Below, piece by piece: positions 1-20,838 of a stretch of DNA of 64,000 nucleotides. The stretch comes from Osedax frankpressi. Its lineage: Eukaryota; Annelida; Polychaeta; Sabellida; Siboglinidae. The stretch lies in NCBI GenBank assembly GCA_964035775.1, contig OZ038313.1, positions 28,525,119 to 28,589,118 on the forward strand. Reading direction: 5' to 3'. Below the pieces are notes generated by a model. That model had not been told where the DNA came from and did not search any database. It saw only the letters and a program-made list of their open reading frames with translations. Numbering within the stretch: position 1 is the stretch's first letter; every line of letters starts with the position of its first letter. A program made the translations under genes and the position numbers.

Positions 1-223
1 TTTCTCAGTCTTTATAGATTATGTAGGTTATGACATTAATATTGCTTTTTATTTTATATTTCCCAATAATATAAACAAATATTGATACATTTAAATCGAA
101 TATTAAACAAAATTAGTAAATAATTCAAATCAAATTTATACCATATTGATAATATTAGAATAATATATAATTATTTAAATAGTATATTTGATCTGTTTGT
201 ATAGAAACATTGAAAATTTACAG

Positions 224-1403
224 CTGATAGTGGTATTGTTGAGAAAGTTGTTGAAGCCGACATTTTGAGGTATATCATTGATTCTACAAAAGCAGCATTT
301 GACATCAAAAAGGAGGTTTTTATATGAATTGGTATTGAATTATAACTATATGATATTATGAATGTTTACAAATAGTGTGGATAGAATAATATGAAAGTTA
401 TGACATCTTCTTATTACCAGGCTTCCTTATACATAACCACACTTAGTCTATCATAAAACTACCGTACATAACCTTTCCTAACTACTAACATATCCCTTTC
501 ATGTTTACCCCTACACTAAATACTTCATGTCTTCCCTTATCTCAACCCCACCATATATACCCTTATCCAAATATAACCCTAAACACGTACAGTCTATCCC
601 TATCCTAACCACTACTTTCCTACTAACTATCTTAACCTCATCTTATCTACCTCTATCCTACCCCTAGATATCTAGCCTTTATAATAACCCCCATTGCATC
701 TACTCTCTATCCTAACTGACCTATATCTAATTCCTTCAAGGCGGCCTATAACCTATGCAACATTGCATGCCACGGAGATGAGATGCCCATGACCTTACTT
801 CAAGCCGGGGCTGTTCAGGCAGTAATGCTGTGTCTCTCTCCCACTCACCATCACGATGAGGACATTGTACGCCTGTCACTTAACTTCTGCCACTTGATGC
901 TCAGCAACAAAGCATGTAAAGAGGTCAGAGGTCACTCCCTGTGTCAGATCACTGTTTCATTTTCTTATCATTTATAATTATTTCAGGCTCATTTTAATTA
1001 AATTAGGTATATATTTATATTATTTTGTTACTTTAATTTCCTATTGTTTATACACATAGAAGGTACTAGAGGTATTCTTGGACTGTAAGGGACTTGAGGT
1101 TCTAGAGTCTTTGGAGTACCATACCGGTGAAGACATTCGCAGTCTTGCCAAACACATCCTCGAGGAGTTTATTTATCCGGAAGAGGTTTTCTTCATTCCT
1201 GGCAAACTTACTATTTTCACCTTCATCAATAATAATAAATTGAATTTTGTTCATTTTGTTGATGAAATATTAAATAATATATTTTTAACTAATCTTCTAT
1301 CTAAGTTCCTTAAGATTTCCCTAAGATGGATATCATATGTTTTATAATAAATTATATGTATGACCTTTGATCTGTTTTGTAGGTTGGAGATGGCGACAAT
1401 TAA
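224..1403 (+). CDS. Importin (karyopherin) alpha-like protein, C-terminal exons only
   Basis: Four exons are seen, 224-315, 741-923, 1060-1185 and 1383-1403, joined in consistent phase; the gene begins before the window. Importin alpha is the cytoplasmic adaptor that binds nuclear localisation signals through armadillo repeats and carries cargo to importin beta. The sequence shows the last ARM repeats: FDIKKEAAYNLCNIACHG corresponds to the family's 'KKEAAW-I-NA-SGG' helix, and GLEVLESLEYHTGEDIRSLA to the closing 'ld-ie-Lq-hEn-dIy-lA' segment. The protein then ends in a short acidic tail, VGDGDN. The Trp of the canonical EAAW motif is Tyr here, and the region after it is divergent, so this may be a fast-evolving paralogue or another ARM protein. 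It converges tail to tail with POLDIP2 across about 270 bp. The family call is fairly sure, the subtype is not. Confidence 0.72.
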
Positions 1404-1676
1404 ATAGAATCAACTTTGATAAAACATTGTTCTTAAATCTAATTTTGTATGCATTTAATTTGTTTAAACTTTGATATTTAATAAATGTTATTCATCTTCT
1501 TTACGAATTTTTATTTGTAGGAAATCATTAGAATAATATAAATAATAATTAATAACAATCGACATAATTTCATAATAGTTTTTGAATACAGAATATAAAT
1601 TTGTAGAGTAAATTGTGCATTTATATTGTAACTCAACTAAACATTCAAAATGTATCACAAAGTATTGTCAAAGCAT

Positions 1677-4600
1677 CTATTTGCTATGGTCTATGTTTCT
1701 AAATCTACTCTCCAAAGAAAATGGAGGAATTCGACATTCAAAATGTGTTCCATCAGCTCTCTCCATTTTAAATGTTCCCCTAATAATTATGTTAATTCGT
1801 TGTCAATTATTTCATTATAAAACTAATAAAATGTGTTTTAGTTCATATATTAAGTTCGGATTAAGTCTAACCACATGTGTCCGCTTTGAGACTGTAAGGA
1901 GACATGACTTGTGTATTGAAAAGACGGCGATTTTTTATTGAAAACTGGTTCCTGGTCAATTATTAATTAGAATTGAAGTAACACGTAAAAAAACTTATTA
2001 ATTTAATATTTAAAAATAATTACACAATATATTGTGTAATTACATAATAATTACACAATATATTATTATGACTTTGATAATAACTGACCTTTCCAATAAC
2101 CCCGCGACCTCTAACAGTTTCTAATGTTCCAGAAAGAGAGAAAATTCGCCAATGTCTTTCTCTAAGTTGTACTGTGATATCACCCAGATTCTCGATTCTA
2201 ATTGAGTATCGCCACCAATATATTTTTTGTTCGTTCACTTCCTGTAAATCATAAACATGGAAATATTAACGCCAGAATCAAAGTATAGTAAATTCACAAA
2301 TGAAAAATATATTTACATTTTGAGTTAGATCGAAAAGATATTAAATACATCTCTAACAATACAATACACCCCTAACATATACAATACATTACAATACAAT
2401 ACACCCCTAACAAAACATTTTTAGATTAATTTTTGTAACTCCAATTAATCTCTTCACAATCTTTATTAGTACAATTAAAGTACAGTTTAATGAAAATCGT
2501 TTTAAAAAAATCTGTACTAGAAAGAAGAACGAATGTAAAACTTAAACTCCATCCTTTAAGTGTGATCTTTTGGGTTTTAATAGTCATTTTAAATTACCAT
2601 AAAAAGTATAAACAATTCAACATTTATTTTAAACTATATAAATCCAATTTTAATATAATTAATATTATTTGCTGAAATTTGAATAACTATTAAGTATTCA
2701 AAACGAGATTTTATCTGTAAAATTGTTTATCAATCAAGAATATAAGTTTTATTGGACACTCCAATTTAACAATGGTTTAACAATTCATAGTATTTTAGTA
2801 CAATAGCATAACAAGATTACTGTAAATGAACTTAATTATTGGAATTTTAATTATAACATATTGCAAATAACAAATCCAGTACACACTTATTAAGCTATTA
2901 TTTAAAGAGATATGTTAATAAATATATTAAACCAAATAGCTATTGTGTAACAAATGGTTTCCTAAGCAGGTAAAAAATCAAAGGTAGTTCAACTTGTTAA
3001 AAATAATAATAGAATAATATTTAAATATTTAAGAGTTAATTAATTAATAAAAATACTTATTTTGTTTAATCAACAAGTTTTTATAACTTGGATAATAATC
3101 GTTGCACATAGAAGCTCATATGCTCACAGATATTCTTTTATTTTGATCAATTAACCCATAATAACTTTAATGATCTTTGCAAATCTTGCAGTATATAGAG
3201 AAATTTGTAATTGATCGAACCAAAATGTAAAAAACAATCGATAATTCTACCAATAAAATCTCGGCAGGAACTGCGCTTTAAATATTATTATTTAGTTATA
3301 TTTTATATTATTTTATATTATTAGTAAAGAGTTATTATCAAAAAAATTAGAAACATAACTTATAATTTACTTGATAAAATATTACTTTTAAGAAATTCTA
3401 GATTATATGAAATTATAATACACTTTTTAATAAATGATATTTGTTGTATAATATATATATAATAAATAAAATATATAATATATAATTTAATAATTATTTA
3501 TTATTAAAAGTTTTTAATAAGTATATATTGATTTTACTAAAAATGTATGCAAAACATATTGATATTTATAATGTATTATTTATTGTATATCTATACCATA
3601 TCTAATATAATAGGACATTTAAAATCAATTGATATAAAAAATAGATTTTACATAATTTAATTTACATCAGAAGTTTTATTAAAAATACTTTTAAATCTAA
3701 CGGAGAAAATGTACTTTCAATACACATAAATTCAATTAAATTATAATATAGTGTTGAATAACTGAATATGCAGATAAAAATCAATAAATATTAGTAATCG
3801 TTTAAAATATATACACCATGGTAACAAATATTTAATTAATATTCCTATAGTAAGTTTATGCAAGATATGAAATATAAAATAAATTCAATATATAAACAAT
3901 AACAAACACCTATGCATTATAGAAAAGTGTGCAACAATTGTTCACAATTTTAAATGAATTTAATCTATTCTAAAAAAAACATTATAAAATTGGTATCTTA
4001 TAACTTATATTATAAAAATCTCTGTGTTTGGACAGTATCACCAACTTACAGTCTTACGCTCCACTAACAATTGTAGTAATGATGAAAAGTATTACAAATA
4101 AATTACTGCTTAAACTCAAATACAAGGAAGATTAATTACTACATGAATTATAAGTAAAATAAAAGTGTAAATAGGAGTGACCCCTAATGATACTTCTGTA
4201 ACCTCTGTAACCCCTGTAATCTCTGTAACATCTGCAAACTATTTAACTTCTGTTACCTCTGTAACCCCTGTAACCTATATAACTTATGTAACATCTGCAA
4301 ACTCTGTAACCTCTGTAATCTATGTAACCTAGGTAACCTCTGTAACCTCCAATGATTTTGTTAATTCTTACGAACCCTGGTGCCGATGAAAAAGGGCATT
4401 ACAGTGACTCGAATATTCTCTGTAGTTTCGCGGTGAACGTCTGTCAGTTCCAGCCAAGGATGGTTCTTTTCCTGCCAGTCTCGGAGTGTCTTGTGTGCTA
4501 CGAATTGATCTGAAACAGGGTGGGAGTGCTAACATATAAATTAAACATAGATCTCTAGTATATTTATAATATACATAGAATTTCAACTTTAAGAAAATAT

Positions 4601-6217
4601 AATATAAAAAATCTATTTGATACAAAATAGTTATTAGACAATATTGGTGGTTGTATTTACTACATCTATATTTTAAATATGGAGACAATGGATTAACTGA
4701 TAGTATTAAAGTGACTTACTACTTTATATCCAAATGAAAATATATAATAAATACTATATCACATGTAATTTTATATAATTTACTATTTTACCAATATACA
4801 CTTGTATTAATCACAGGGTTATCATATTATTTAATAATTACTAAATGTCATTTAATAAGATAATAAATGACAACTCTTGTATTAATCATGCAAATGTCAT
4901 TTAATAAGATAATAAATGACAACTCTTGTATTAATCAAGCAAATGTCATTTAATAAGATAATAAATGACATACTCTAATATTAATCATGCAAATGTCATT
5001 TAATGATAATTACATACTCCAGTATTAATCACATTATTAGAATTTAATTTCCAAGAAATATTATTATATTGTAGCATATAACATATATTATATATTTATA
5101 TTTAACATATAATACTCATGAGGTTCTACAACGATGATAGAAGTGGTTTTCAGGTTTATTGTCAAGCATAAACCAAATAATTAGTTTTGTTGCAGTTAAA
5201 CCTTTACCCTCTACCGTTGAAGGGCACAAGAACTTGTCAAAGAATATGTTATCTATAGGCAGGTTCTCACTGGAATGGTACGGAAGTATGTCTTCGTGTG
5301 CCACATAATCTATGCCTAGTAAGATGAGGTAGAGGATGAGGTAGAGGATGAGGTAGAGGATGAGGTAGAGGATGAGGTAGAGGATGAGGTAGAGGATGAG
5401 GTAGAGGATGAGGTAAAGGATGAGGTAGAGGATAGGACCAATATACTTATTTTAAGTAATATAAAAATGCGTTTGTAGTAATATAATATAATACCTAAAA
5501 ATATTCAAAATAAAATTTAATAAATAAAATAATTTTATATTTTTTAATAAATCAATTCTAGGTTTTTTCTGTAATAAATGTTAAATGATATCTTAAAATG
5601 AATTACAAAATTAGTAAATTAATATATTTTTATATAATAAATATGTAATATTTATATTAATGTAATTATTAAATTAATATAAATAATCAATAGATAATCA
5701 TAAACATAAATATAAACCCGGTATTGAGTACAATGTTCCATTCGTATCCTGCTGACTGAGAAAAGTAACAGATTCGGTTCCGACTTTCTTAAAAAAGTAA
5801 TTTATATTAAAATTGATATTTATATATATATATATATATTTACATATATATATATATATATTTATATACATATATATATATATATAAAAGAACTTAAACA
5901 AGGAAACTAACTATATGAGGTGCATCCCGTGCGTCCATCAACGATTGATAGTAAATATGAGTTTTACCCATAACTTCTCTGTGTTTAGTATTGATTTTAG
6001 AACCACCTTCGTCTGTAATCGCTTTTTTATCGGCATCGGAAATAGATTCCACCGTTTCCACGGCAACGCTATCGAACCTTTGATCGCCTCCGTGATCTAT
6101 ATCTCCGGTGCCATTACTAGGTACGTCATTGAGAATATTAAATAAATATTATCAACAATTGGAAAATATTTATTTAAAAAAATATGCCATAATAAATTTT
6201 CAATCACTGATTAAATT

Positions 6218-6260
<43 letters not shown>

Positions 6261-7136
6261 ATGACTAACGAATAATCGGTTGAGATATCTCGATCGTAAA
6301 TTCTCCCAACCCAAGGAAACAAAACTACTCCTCTATATCCAAAGATCTTATGTATAAAAAGCTGTAAAAGAATACATTTATTACAAGTTATTAACTAGGA
6401 ATCAATGGATGGAAACTGATAAATATCAATATATTAATTATTGAAGATATACAGTTATACAGTAACAGGATAATGGACAACATAAATAAATAGTAGCGGG
6501 CATGCTTAATGTATCCTGATAATTTAAATTATAATGGTCTATTTCATGGTATGATTAAGATGATTCTGAAACTAAGAAACTTTAATGATTTAAAACCTGT
6601 TAAAGGTGTTCTACTATATAATACTGACACAACTTGTAAGGCAATCTTGAATTCAATACAATTAGTGATTAATTCATATGATAAATATAAATAATTTGGT
6701 ATTTGTATATATATATATATATATTTTAATAATATGATTCATCTATATTTGAGCTTATTGTTTATATTACTTTTTTTTACTTAATATCTATTGTTGTATT
6801 AATATGTATTGTTAATAATGCTTTTGTCTCTCATAGTATTCACAGTTATAATAATATGTTTTGGCTTCTACTGATTGTGGTAGACAAAGTTCAATATGAG
6901 TTAGTTGTTATTGTGTTTTGGAGCTATGCTGATCTCAGATTACCTATATTCATTATCAATATACACAAATTAACCTAGATAATATTTACTTGTGGCATGA
7001 TTATTTCCAATAACAATTTTAATGTATATTTAATATTTATATAATACTCATGTATATTACCTTTATGTAGATCTATATATTATATATAAATTCTATATAT
7101 AATAATATTAATATATAGTTATTTACTATAGCATAG

Positions 7137-7173
<37 letters not shown>

Positions 7174-7311
7174 TATATATATTATAATATATATATTAGT
7201 AATATATAAAATGCTTACTGTATATATATACTATATAAAGTATATTATTTTCTATTATCTATGTATCATATTTATCATTGACAACATCAATTTTATATAT
7301 TGATAATGGTG

Positions 7312-7360
<49 letters not shown>

Positions 7361-7700
7361 TGTGTGTGTGTGTATATTTATAATAAAATATATTTCTAAT
7401 ATAAAAATGAACATAAACAGTTTTGAAATAAATAATATTTACAATTATTATCAATTAGGATATAGAAATTTGCAAAGATTATATTCGTTTAAATATTAAA
7501 GATCCCATTGATCTTAATATATATACATTAACTAACTTCTAACTAAGTTCTCTTACATGATGGGCTAAATAAATGGAAATCAATATATGTCTAGTAGAGA
7601 TGATAAAATACACAATAAGGAATTAAGATTGCTATATTATAATTGTAAATATCAACTTTATTTCAATATAAGTACAATATTCATTAGGTGAATATTTATA

Positions 7701-7744
<44 letters not shown>

Positions 7745-8636
7745 TTTCTATTAGACATATGAAGAAAATGATTAATCTATAGGAAGAATATGCATAGTCA
7801 ATAGACAATAGAAATGTGGAGATGAATTACGAACCAGAAGCAGATATCTCATTATTCCTATAAATTAATATTCTATTATTTATGAATTAATAAACTAAAT
7901 ATAAAACAATTGCTTTTAGTTGAATATATATTTAAAATCAATTTATTATAGAAAATATTTATTGTATAAAATATATATACCATATACGTATATATTTTCT
8001 AGGGTATATTTATTATATATATATACTATAATAAATAACTATATATTAATATCATTATATAGAGGATTTATATATAAATATATAAATCTACATGCGGGTG
8101 ATATACATGCATATTATATAAATATTAAATACAATATAGAAAAAATACTATTGGAAAAATCCAGACACAATTAAACATTACCTCGATCATATTGCTAATA
8201 TTATTTATTATTTAACTGTTTATACTGATCGCGAATATAATTAATATGCGTCGCTCATATCCCCACCAATTCACAACAACTAAAGCATTATGAACTTTTC
8301 TCGACTACAATTTGTCAACTCCATATTTTAATAATTTATATTATAAAAATCCATATTTCAAACCTGCCCGGTATCATATTTTCCTTGTTCTTTGGGAGTT
8401 TCAAGAACGCCTACTTCAGCTAATCTTTAAATATAGTAATAAACAATACATTAAAAATAGTAACATAGTGTGTTGTTATAGAAGTAATTTATTAATATTC
8501 ATTTGGAATTTAATTCGATTTAAATTATGATTTTCGTTACAAAATACCTTGTAGATGTAGATCGAATAATAATTGATAATAAACATTTTCTATTTTGCAA
8601 TATTTTATTTGAAAATGTATTTAATAAAGAATTCAT
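1677..8636 (-). CDS. POLDIP2: Polymerase delta-interacting protein 2 (mitochondrial/nuclear, ApaG-domain protein)
   Basis: Ten exons in 5'-3' order: 8548-8636, 8364-8424, 6270-6361, 5912-6116, 5718-5787, 5208-5315, 4376-4509, 2089-2241, 1872-1951, 1677-1779. They join in phase to about 364 residues, against 368 in human. Residues 1-30 are basic, Ser/Thr/Leu-rich and free of acids, like a mitochondrial presequence. An HspQ/YccV-like domain follows (IFGYRGVVLFPW, then GKTHIYYQSLMDARDAPHI). The C-terminal ApaG/DUF525 domain covers about residues 225-355 (DVHRETTENIRVTV, RERHWRIFSLSGTLETVRGR, FQYTSHVSLQSQSGHMW). The family binds PCNA and the polymerase delta p50 subunit and has mitochondrial roles linked to CLPX and lipoylation. 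The start is chosen because only that ATG exon supplies the right phase and a basic leader. Exon 2 uses the acceptor ending TTTAAAG. Three introns carry tandem repeats (4183, 4844 and 5321). It is head to head with DPH1. Confidence 0.95.
4183..4350. repeat. Short tandem array, 9-bp CTCTGTAAC family
   Basis: Imperfect copies of a 9-bp unit (ctctgtaac, with variants such as tatgtaacc) lie in POLDIP2 intron 7. They end about 25 bp from the donor of exon 4376-4509. On the gene strand the unit reads gttacagag, so it contains an AG and GT-like steps close to a real splice site. Confidence 0.8.
4844..5025. repeat. About 3.5 tandem copies of a ~47-bp AT-rich unit
   Basis: The block 'aatgtcatttaataagat...aatgacaactcttgtattaatca' is repeated three times, with a shorter fourth copy, in POLDIP2 intron 6. 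Inside each unit tcattta and taaatga form a short inverted repeat. Confidence 0.8.
5319..5440. repeat. 12-bp minisatellite (gaggtagaggat) touching a POLDIP2 acceptor
   Basis: About ten copies of gaggtagaggat begin within a few bases of the acceptor of exon 5208-5315. On the gene strand the array is pyrimidine-rich (atcctctacctc), so it has effectively expanded the polypyrimidine tract before the CTTACTAG acceptor. Confidence 0.85.
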
Positions 8637-8912
8637 CGTAAGACGTAATTGATCAAAATTTATTTATTAAATTCATAATTTATTTACAAATTTGAATAAC
8701 ATATAGAAGATCATTGAATTTTATTCTAAATTATAATTTTTTTTATTGTATACATAGAGAGTACTTATATTTAATTATATATTGCATAATAAACATATAA
8801 ATTATGTTTATACCATTTGTCATAATTAATTATTCATGCATTTTCAAAAATTAATAATCAATATCAAAATATATTCTAATTATTTTTCAAATCTTTTATT
8901 AAGTGCACAAAT
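8637..8912. promoter_or_regulatory. Shared head-to-head promoter interval, POLDIP2 / DPH1
   Basis: The two start codons face away from each other, separated by 276 bp, so both transcription starts must lie in this AT-rich interval unless an unseen upstream non-coding exon exists. No clear TATA or initiator stands out against the AT background. That it is a bidirectional promoter is inferred from the geometry. Confidence 0.6.
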
Positions 8913-16763
<7,851 letters not shown>

Positions 16764-18132
16764 TGATAATAATAATGTTTTGAAACTAAATTACTAATTT
16801 AATAAGTATATATTACATCTATTATATATTACATTATATAAATAATATGCAGTATACATTAATTAAATTTATTTTCTATATTATATGATGTTATATGATA
16901 ATACAGTAGGCAATATAATTTTGTAATAATAAAAAATAATATAATACATTTTTTTAATGTTAGTATATGCTATAAGGGTATTATATATGAATTATATATG
17001 AATTATATATGAATTATATATGAATTATATATGAATTATATATGAATTATATATGAATAGTGATTACCATCATACCCTATCAATTTTGATCTATATAGTA
17101 TTGATATTGGTTATAATTTTAATTGAGTAATTATTTATAAATGATACCAATTATTAATTAATAGTATTACTATATAATATATTATGTATTTACTATGTAA
17201 GCAATGTGTCATCTTCATTTTATACATAATGTTTAAATTATATATTTTTAAAGAAATTTAAATTGGTTATATAACTTACATTAGTAATGATAATAAATAT
17301 GAAATGATAAATAATGGTATATACCATTACATAATAAATATCTAATTTATACAATACGCATAGTAGAATATAAATTTCATATGCTTATTTCATTAGATTA
17401 TAAACTAATATATAATAAGATTACGACATACGAAAATACACTACAGTAATGCAATCATATATTTAAATTTGTGTTAACCATTTACTAAAGAAATATAAAT
17501 TGTTTATTATAATCGAAATTGATTTAATTATTATATATGTATAATTATTATGTATATATATTAATGTTTCATATAACAATAATATATTTAAAACCATTTA
17601 ACAGAAAGTTTAATGATAGTTGATTAACATATAATAAGATTACAACATACGAAAATACACTACAGTAATGCAATCATATGTTTAAATTTGTGTTGACAAT
17701 TTACTAAAGAAATATAAATTGTTTATTATAATTTAAATTGATTTCATTATTATATATATTAATGTTTCATAAAACAATAATATATTTAAAACCATTTAAC
17801 AGAAAGATGAATATTATTTGATTAACATACAGTATAAGTAATAATGATTATATGTTATATATATCATAAGCAATATTACTATAATATATATTTTGAAATT
17901 ATAAAAAAATGATTAAAATTTGAAAAATATACCCCCTTAAATTTTAATTTAATTTAAATGTAATAAATATTTACAAATAATTGATAATATAATTCAATAA
18001 ATGAGAAAAAATACATGAAATTATCATCCGAATATAATATATCATACATATATGGATTAATTATCATCAATTACTTGGTTTAATTTTATCAATCATAATT
18101 GGAATTAAAATTAAAACTATCGTTTGTATACC

Positions 18133-18181
<49 letters not shown>

Positions 18182-18842
18182 ATATATATATATATTTATA
18201 TATATAGATATATTTATATAAACGTAATTACGTATCATTAATGATCATTCTAAACACTATTGAAGTATACTTTAATACGTTTGAAACTATTTTAATATTT
18301 ATATTATACTTAAATAATACAAATATAAAACTATATATATTATAATAAAATAACTAATTTTGCATTTACAAAATATTATCCCATCTATATTTGTATCGAA
18401 AAATTGAAAATCAGATTAAACAAAGGTTTATATTTATATAACATTTAAATGAAAATATTTACTAACATAATTGCAAGTAGATTACTATGGCAATGTTGTA
18501 CATTGATATGCCCTCAGTATGAGTAATGCCCAAACAATTGTTCGCGGACCATATTCTATATGTCTTAGGAACTTTTTCAAGCTGCAAAAAATAATTTGTA
18601 TAAGAATTACATCATAATTTATACGTAATAGTATAGCATTGACATTCATAATTGTATTATGATTTGGACAATAGAAATTCCAAATTTTGAATTTTTCTAA
18701 TGTAATACAAAGTTTGGGAAATTATGCCAAAAACAGTTAATCCGTACATCATTACTATCTCACGTGGTATATTAGTCTAATAATAGATATCACATCGTGC
18801 CAATGTATAGGTGAACAAAGTCCGTGTTCCGACGACCACAAC
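16764..18842. other. AT-rich intergenic spacer with tandem duplications
   Basis: No gene is recognised. It holds a run of about six 'tatatgaattata' units (16984-17056), a tandem duplication of about 200 bp (17408-17629 and 17628-17829), and an (AT)n tract near 18140-18210. A short minus-strand stretch near 18480-18588 looks weakly coding but could not be connected to anything. Confidence 0.7.
17408..17829. repeat. Tandem direct duplication of ~200 bp
   Basis: Copy 1 (17408-17629) and copy 2 (17628-17829) share long identical stretches, such as gaaaatacactacagtaatg and aaaccatttaacagaaag, with scattered substitutions and a few small gaps. The two copies abut, so this is a single old tandem duplication. 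Confidence 0.85.
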
Positions 18843-18850
18843 TATATAAA
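18843..18850 (+). promoter_or_regulatory. TATA box of the globin gene
   Basis: TATATAAA lies 54 bp before the start codon, in a locally GC-richer stretch that differs from the surrounding AT repeats. Transcription would start about 25-30 bp downstream, giving a leader of roughly 30 nt. A CCAAT motif occurs about 45 bp upstream. Confidence 0.6.
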
Positions 18851-18903
18851 CCACTAAAATCGGTTCTAACGCCAGCCACACGTCAGATCTCGCCACAATA
18901 AGT

Positions 18904-20838
18904 ATGCTATCGAATCGCTACAGTCTGCTCGCCTGTTTGTTGCTTTTGACTATAACTGGTTGCCATGGCAGTTTCCAGGTGTGTTCATACGATGATGCCG
19001 AAACGGTGATCCAGCAATGGAACGTATTGTCGAATAGTGGGGATGGTGCTTGGACTCTTTTGGAAACCGGTCAAGAAATTTTTAGAATGTTAGAAAAACG
19101 TCCCAGTTACACTAAGATATAAGATAATTAGATACGATATTTTAATCAAATGCATCCATATATGAATTTAATTTATGTAACATATTTAAATTATTACGGA
19201 AAATTTAGTTTCTCTATTTTCAAATGTAAATTAATGTACTATTAAATATATTCATATACATAAATAAATATATAATATAAGAGGATTATAGACAAATATA
19301 CTTTATAAATATGTAAGCAATGTGAAAGTTATTCATAGCTGATTTCAATAATTTCCGCTAATTTACATATTATTAATGTATACATTATTAATATTAATTA
19401 TTAATATACATATATTAATATCAATATACATTATTAACATAATATACATTAGTAATATTAATATATTGATATTCTATACTACAGTAAGTTACTCAAGTAA
19501 CATATATTAGGTTAATTTAAATTCAAATAAGTTTCTATGTATCTAGACAACTATTGTCGTACTTTACTCTTACTATATATATCTTACTCTTACTATATAT
19601 AATAGTAGTAAACTGTTTTAGATATTCTATCAATCCTTCATTGCACAGTTTATTTGAGAAGGCTCCCGGAGCGAAGGCTCTCTTCAAAAACGTTGATGTT
19701 GATAATATGTATGGACCTACCTTCGGATCGCACATTCTCCGTGTTTTCAACGGATTGGACATTCTCATCAATAAACTCCACAACAAACAGGTTTGAGTAG
19801 TAAATATCTATACACTATGTTTTAATTAGGTTATATAAATATTTACATTATTCCCAATAAAGGCTTACATAATAAATATACTATATATTTATAATTATAT
19901 TAATTAATTTATATATATATATATATATATTTTTTAATCAATACAGAATATACATATTTACTAATGTTCTTAGCCCTATAATTAATAAAATTTATGATAC
20001 TTATATATAAACTTATAAAAATAACCATAATTGATCATTATATTTAAAAAATATGATCTTATTAATCAAATATATCAGGTAATATAGTATGATTAACATT
20101 ACTGTACAATGTACAATGTACAGTGTACATTGTACATTGTACGATGTACAGTAATGTTAGTATGTGTGTGTTTGCGTATACATTATATACATAACCCGTT
20201 AGATTAATTATTTAATTAGCATCTACTAAATAGTATATACAATGTCAGTTTATAATGCATCCTTGTCATGACATTCTACAGTCTCTACGAGTAATGCTTG
20301 AACATCTAGACGAACAACACATTGTCAGACCCGGAGTGTCTAAAGGCGGTTTCCAGGTAATTAGTATATACATAGATTATTAAGTAGATATAATCGTACC
20401 CTATGTAATGTACACATTGCTTGTAAAGCCCTGTTTTATTAATTAAATATAACTTATTGAGACGATGTCAACTGAATACTGTTATATCTATAGCTGTTAT
20501 ATATAATGTTCTATAAATACAATATATAATCGTATAATATCGGCAGTTAGTAGAGTGTATATGATCGTCGTCTAAGATGTACAGTTCATATAGCGAAATC
20601 TAAAATATCGGAAACATTGTACAATGGATATAATAATATTAACATATGTATTATAATATATATTGTCTATACATCATTATATCTATGTAATATATATGTT
20701 ACTCTAAACATATTCACACAGCTTCTGAAGTCGATTTTATTTGAGAATCTACCGATTGTTATCAACAATTTCGACGTTGACAGTTGGGAGAATTGCTTAG
20801 TGCCTCTATTCAGTGGCATGAGTAAAAGTTTGCCCTAA
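18904..20838 (+). CDS. Secreted annelid-type extracellular haemoglobin chain
   Basis: Four exons, 18904-19088, 19649-19790, 20282-20356 and 20722-20838, give 172 residues. Residues 1-22 form a signal peptide (LLACLLLLTITGCHG). The mature chain has the pattern of annelid giant extracellular haemoglobin: an N-terminal Cys (VCSYDDAE), the A-helix Trp, the CD1 Phe (KALFKNV), the distal His (GSHILRVFNGLD), the proximal His (LEHLDEQH) and a C-terminal Cys (WENCLVPL) that normally pairs with the N-terminal one. Only these two Cys are present in the mature chain, so the free cysteine linked to sulphide binding in A2/B2 chains of vent siboglinids is absent. The first intron (phase 2, B12.2) and last (phase 0, probably G7.0) are the classic globin sites. 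The middle intron, between helices E and F, is extra. Such chains carry oxygen in body fluid; the chain subtype is not resolved. Confidence 0.9.
20094..20159. repeat. Large imperfect palindrome of TGTACA/ATGTAC units
   Basis: Positions 20104-20122 and 20124-20142 are perfect 19-nt inverted arms around a single G. The symmetry continues outward, taacattactgtac against gtacagtaatgtta. It lies in the second globin intron. Confidence 0.85.

Noticed and set aside
18480-18588. Minus-strand exon-like stretch reading LEKVPKTYRIWSANNCLGIT
   Set aside because: It has an acceptor-like ttttttgcag and an open frame, but no partner exon in phase and no recognised family. It would also have to be transcribed through the globin promoter. 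Possibly an old gene remnant.
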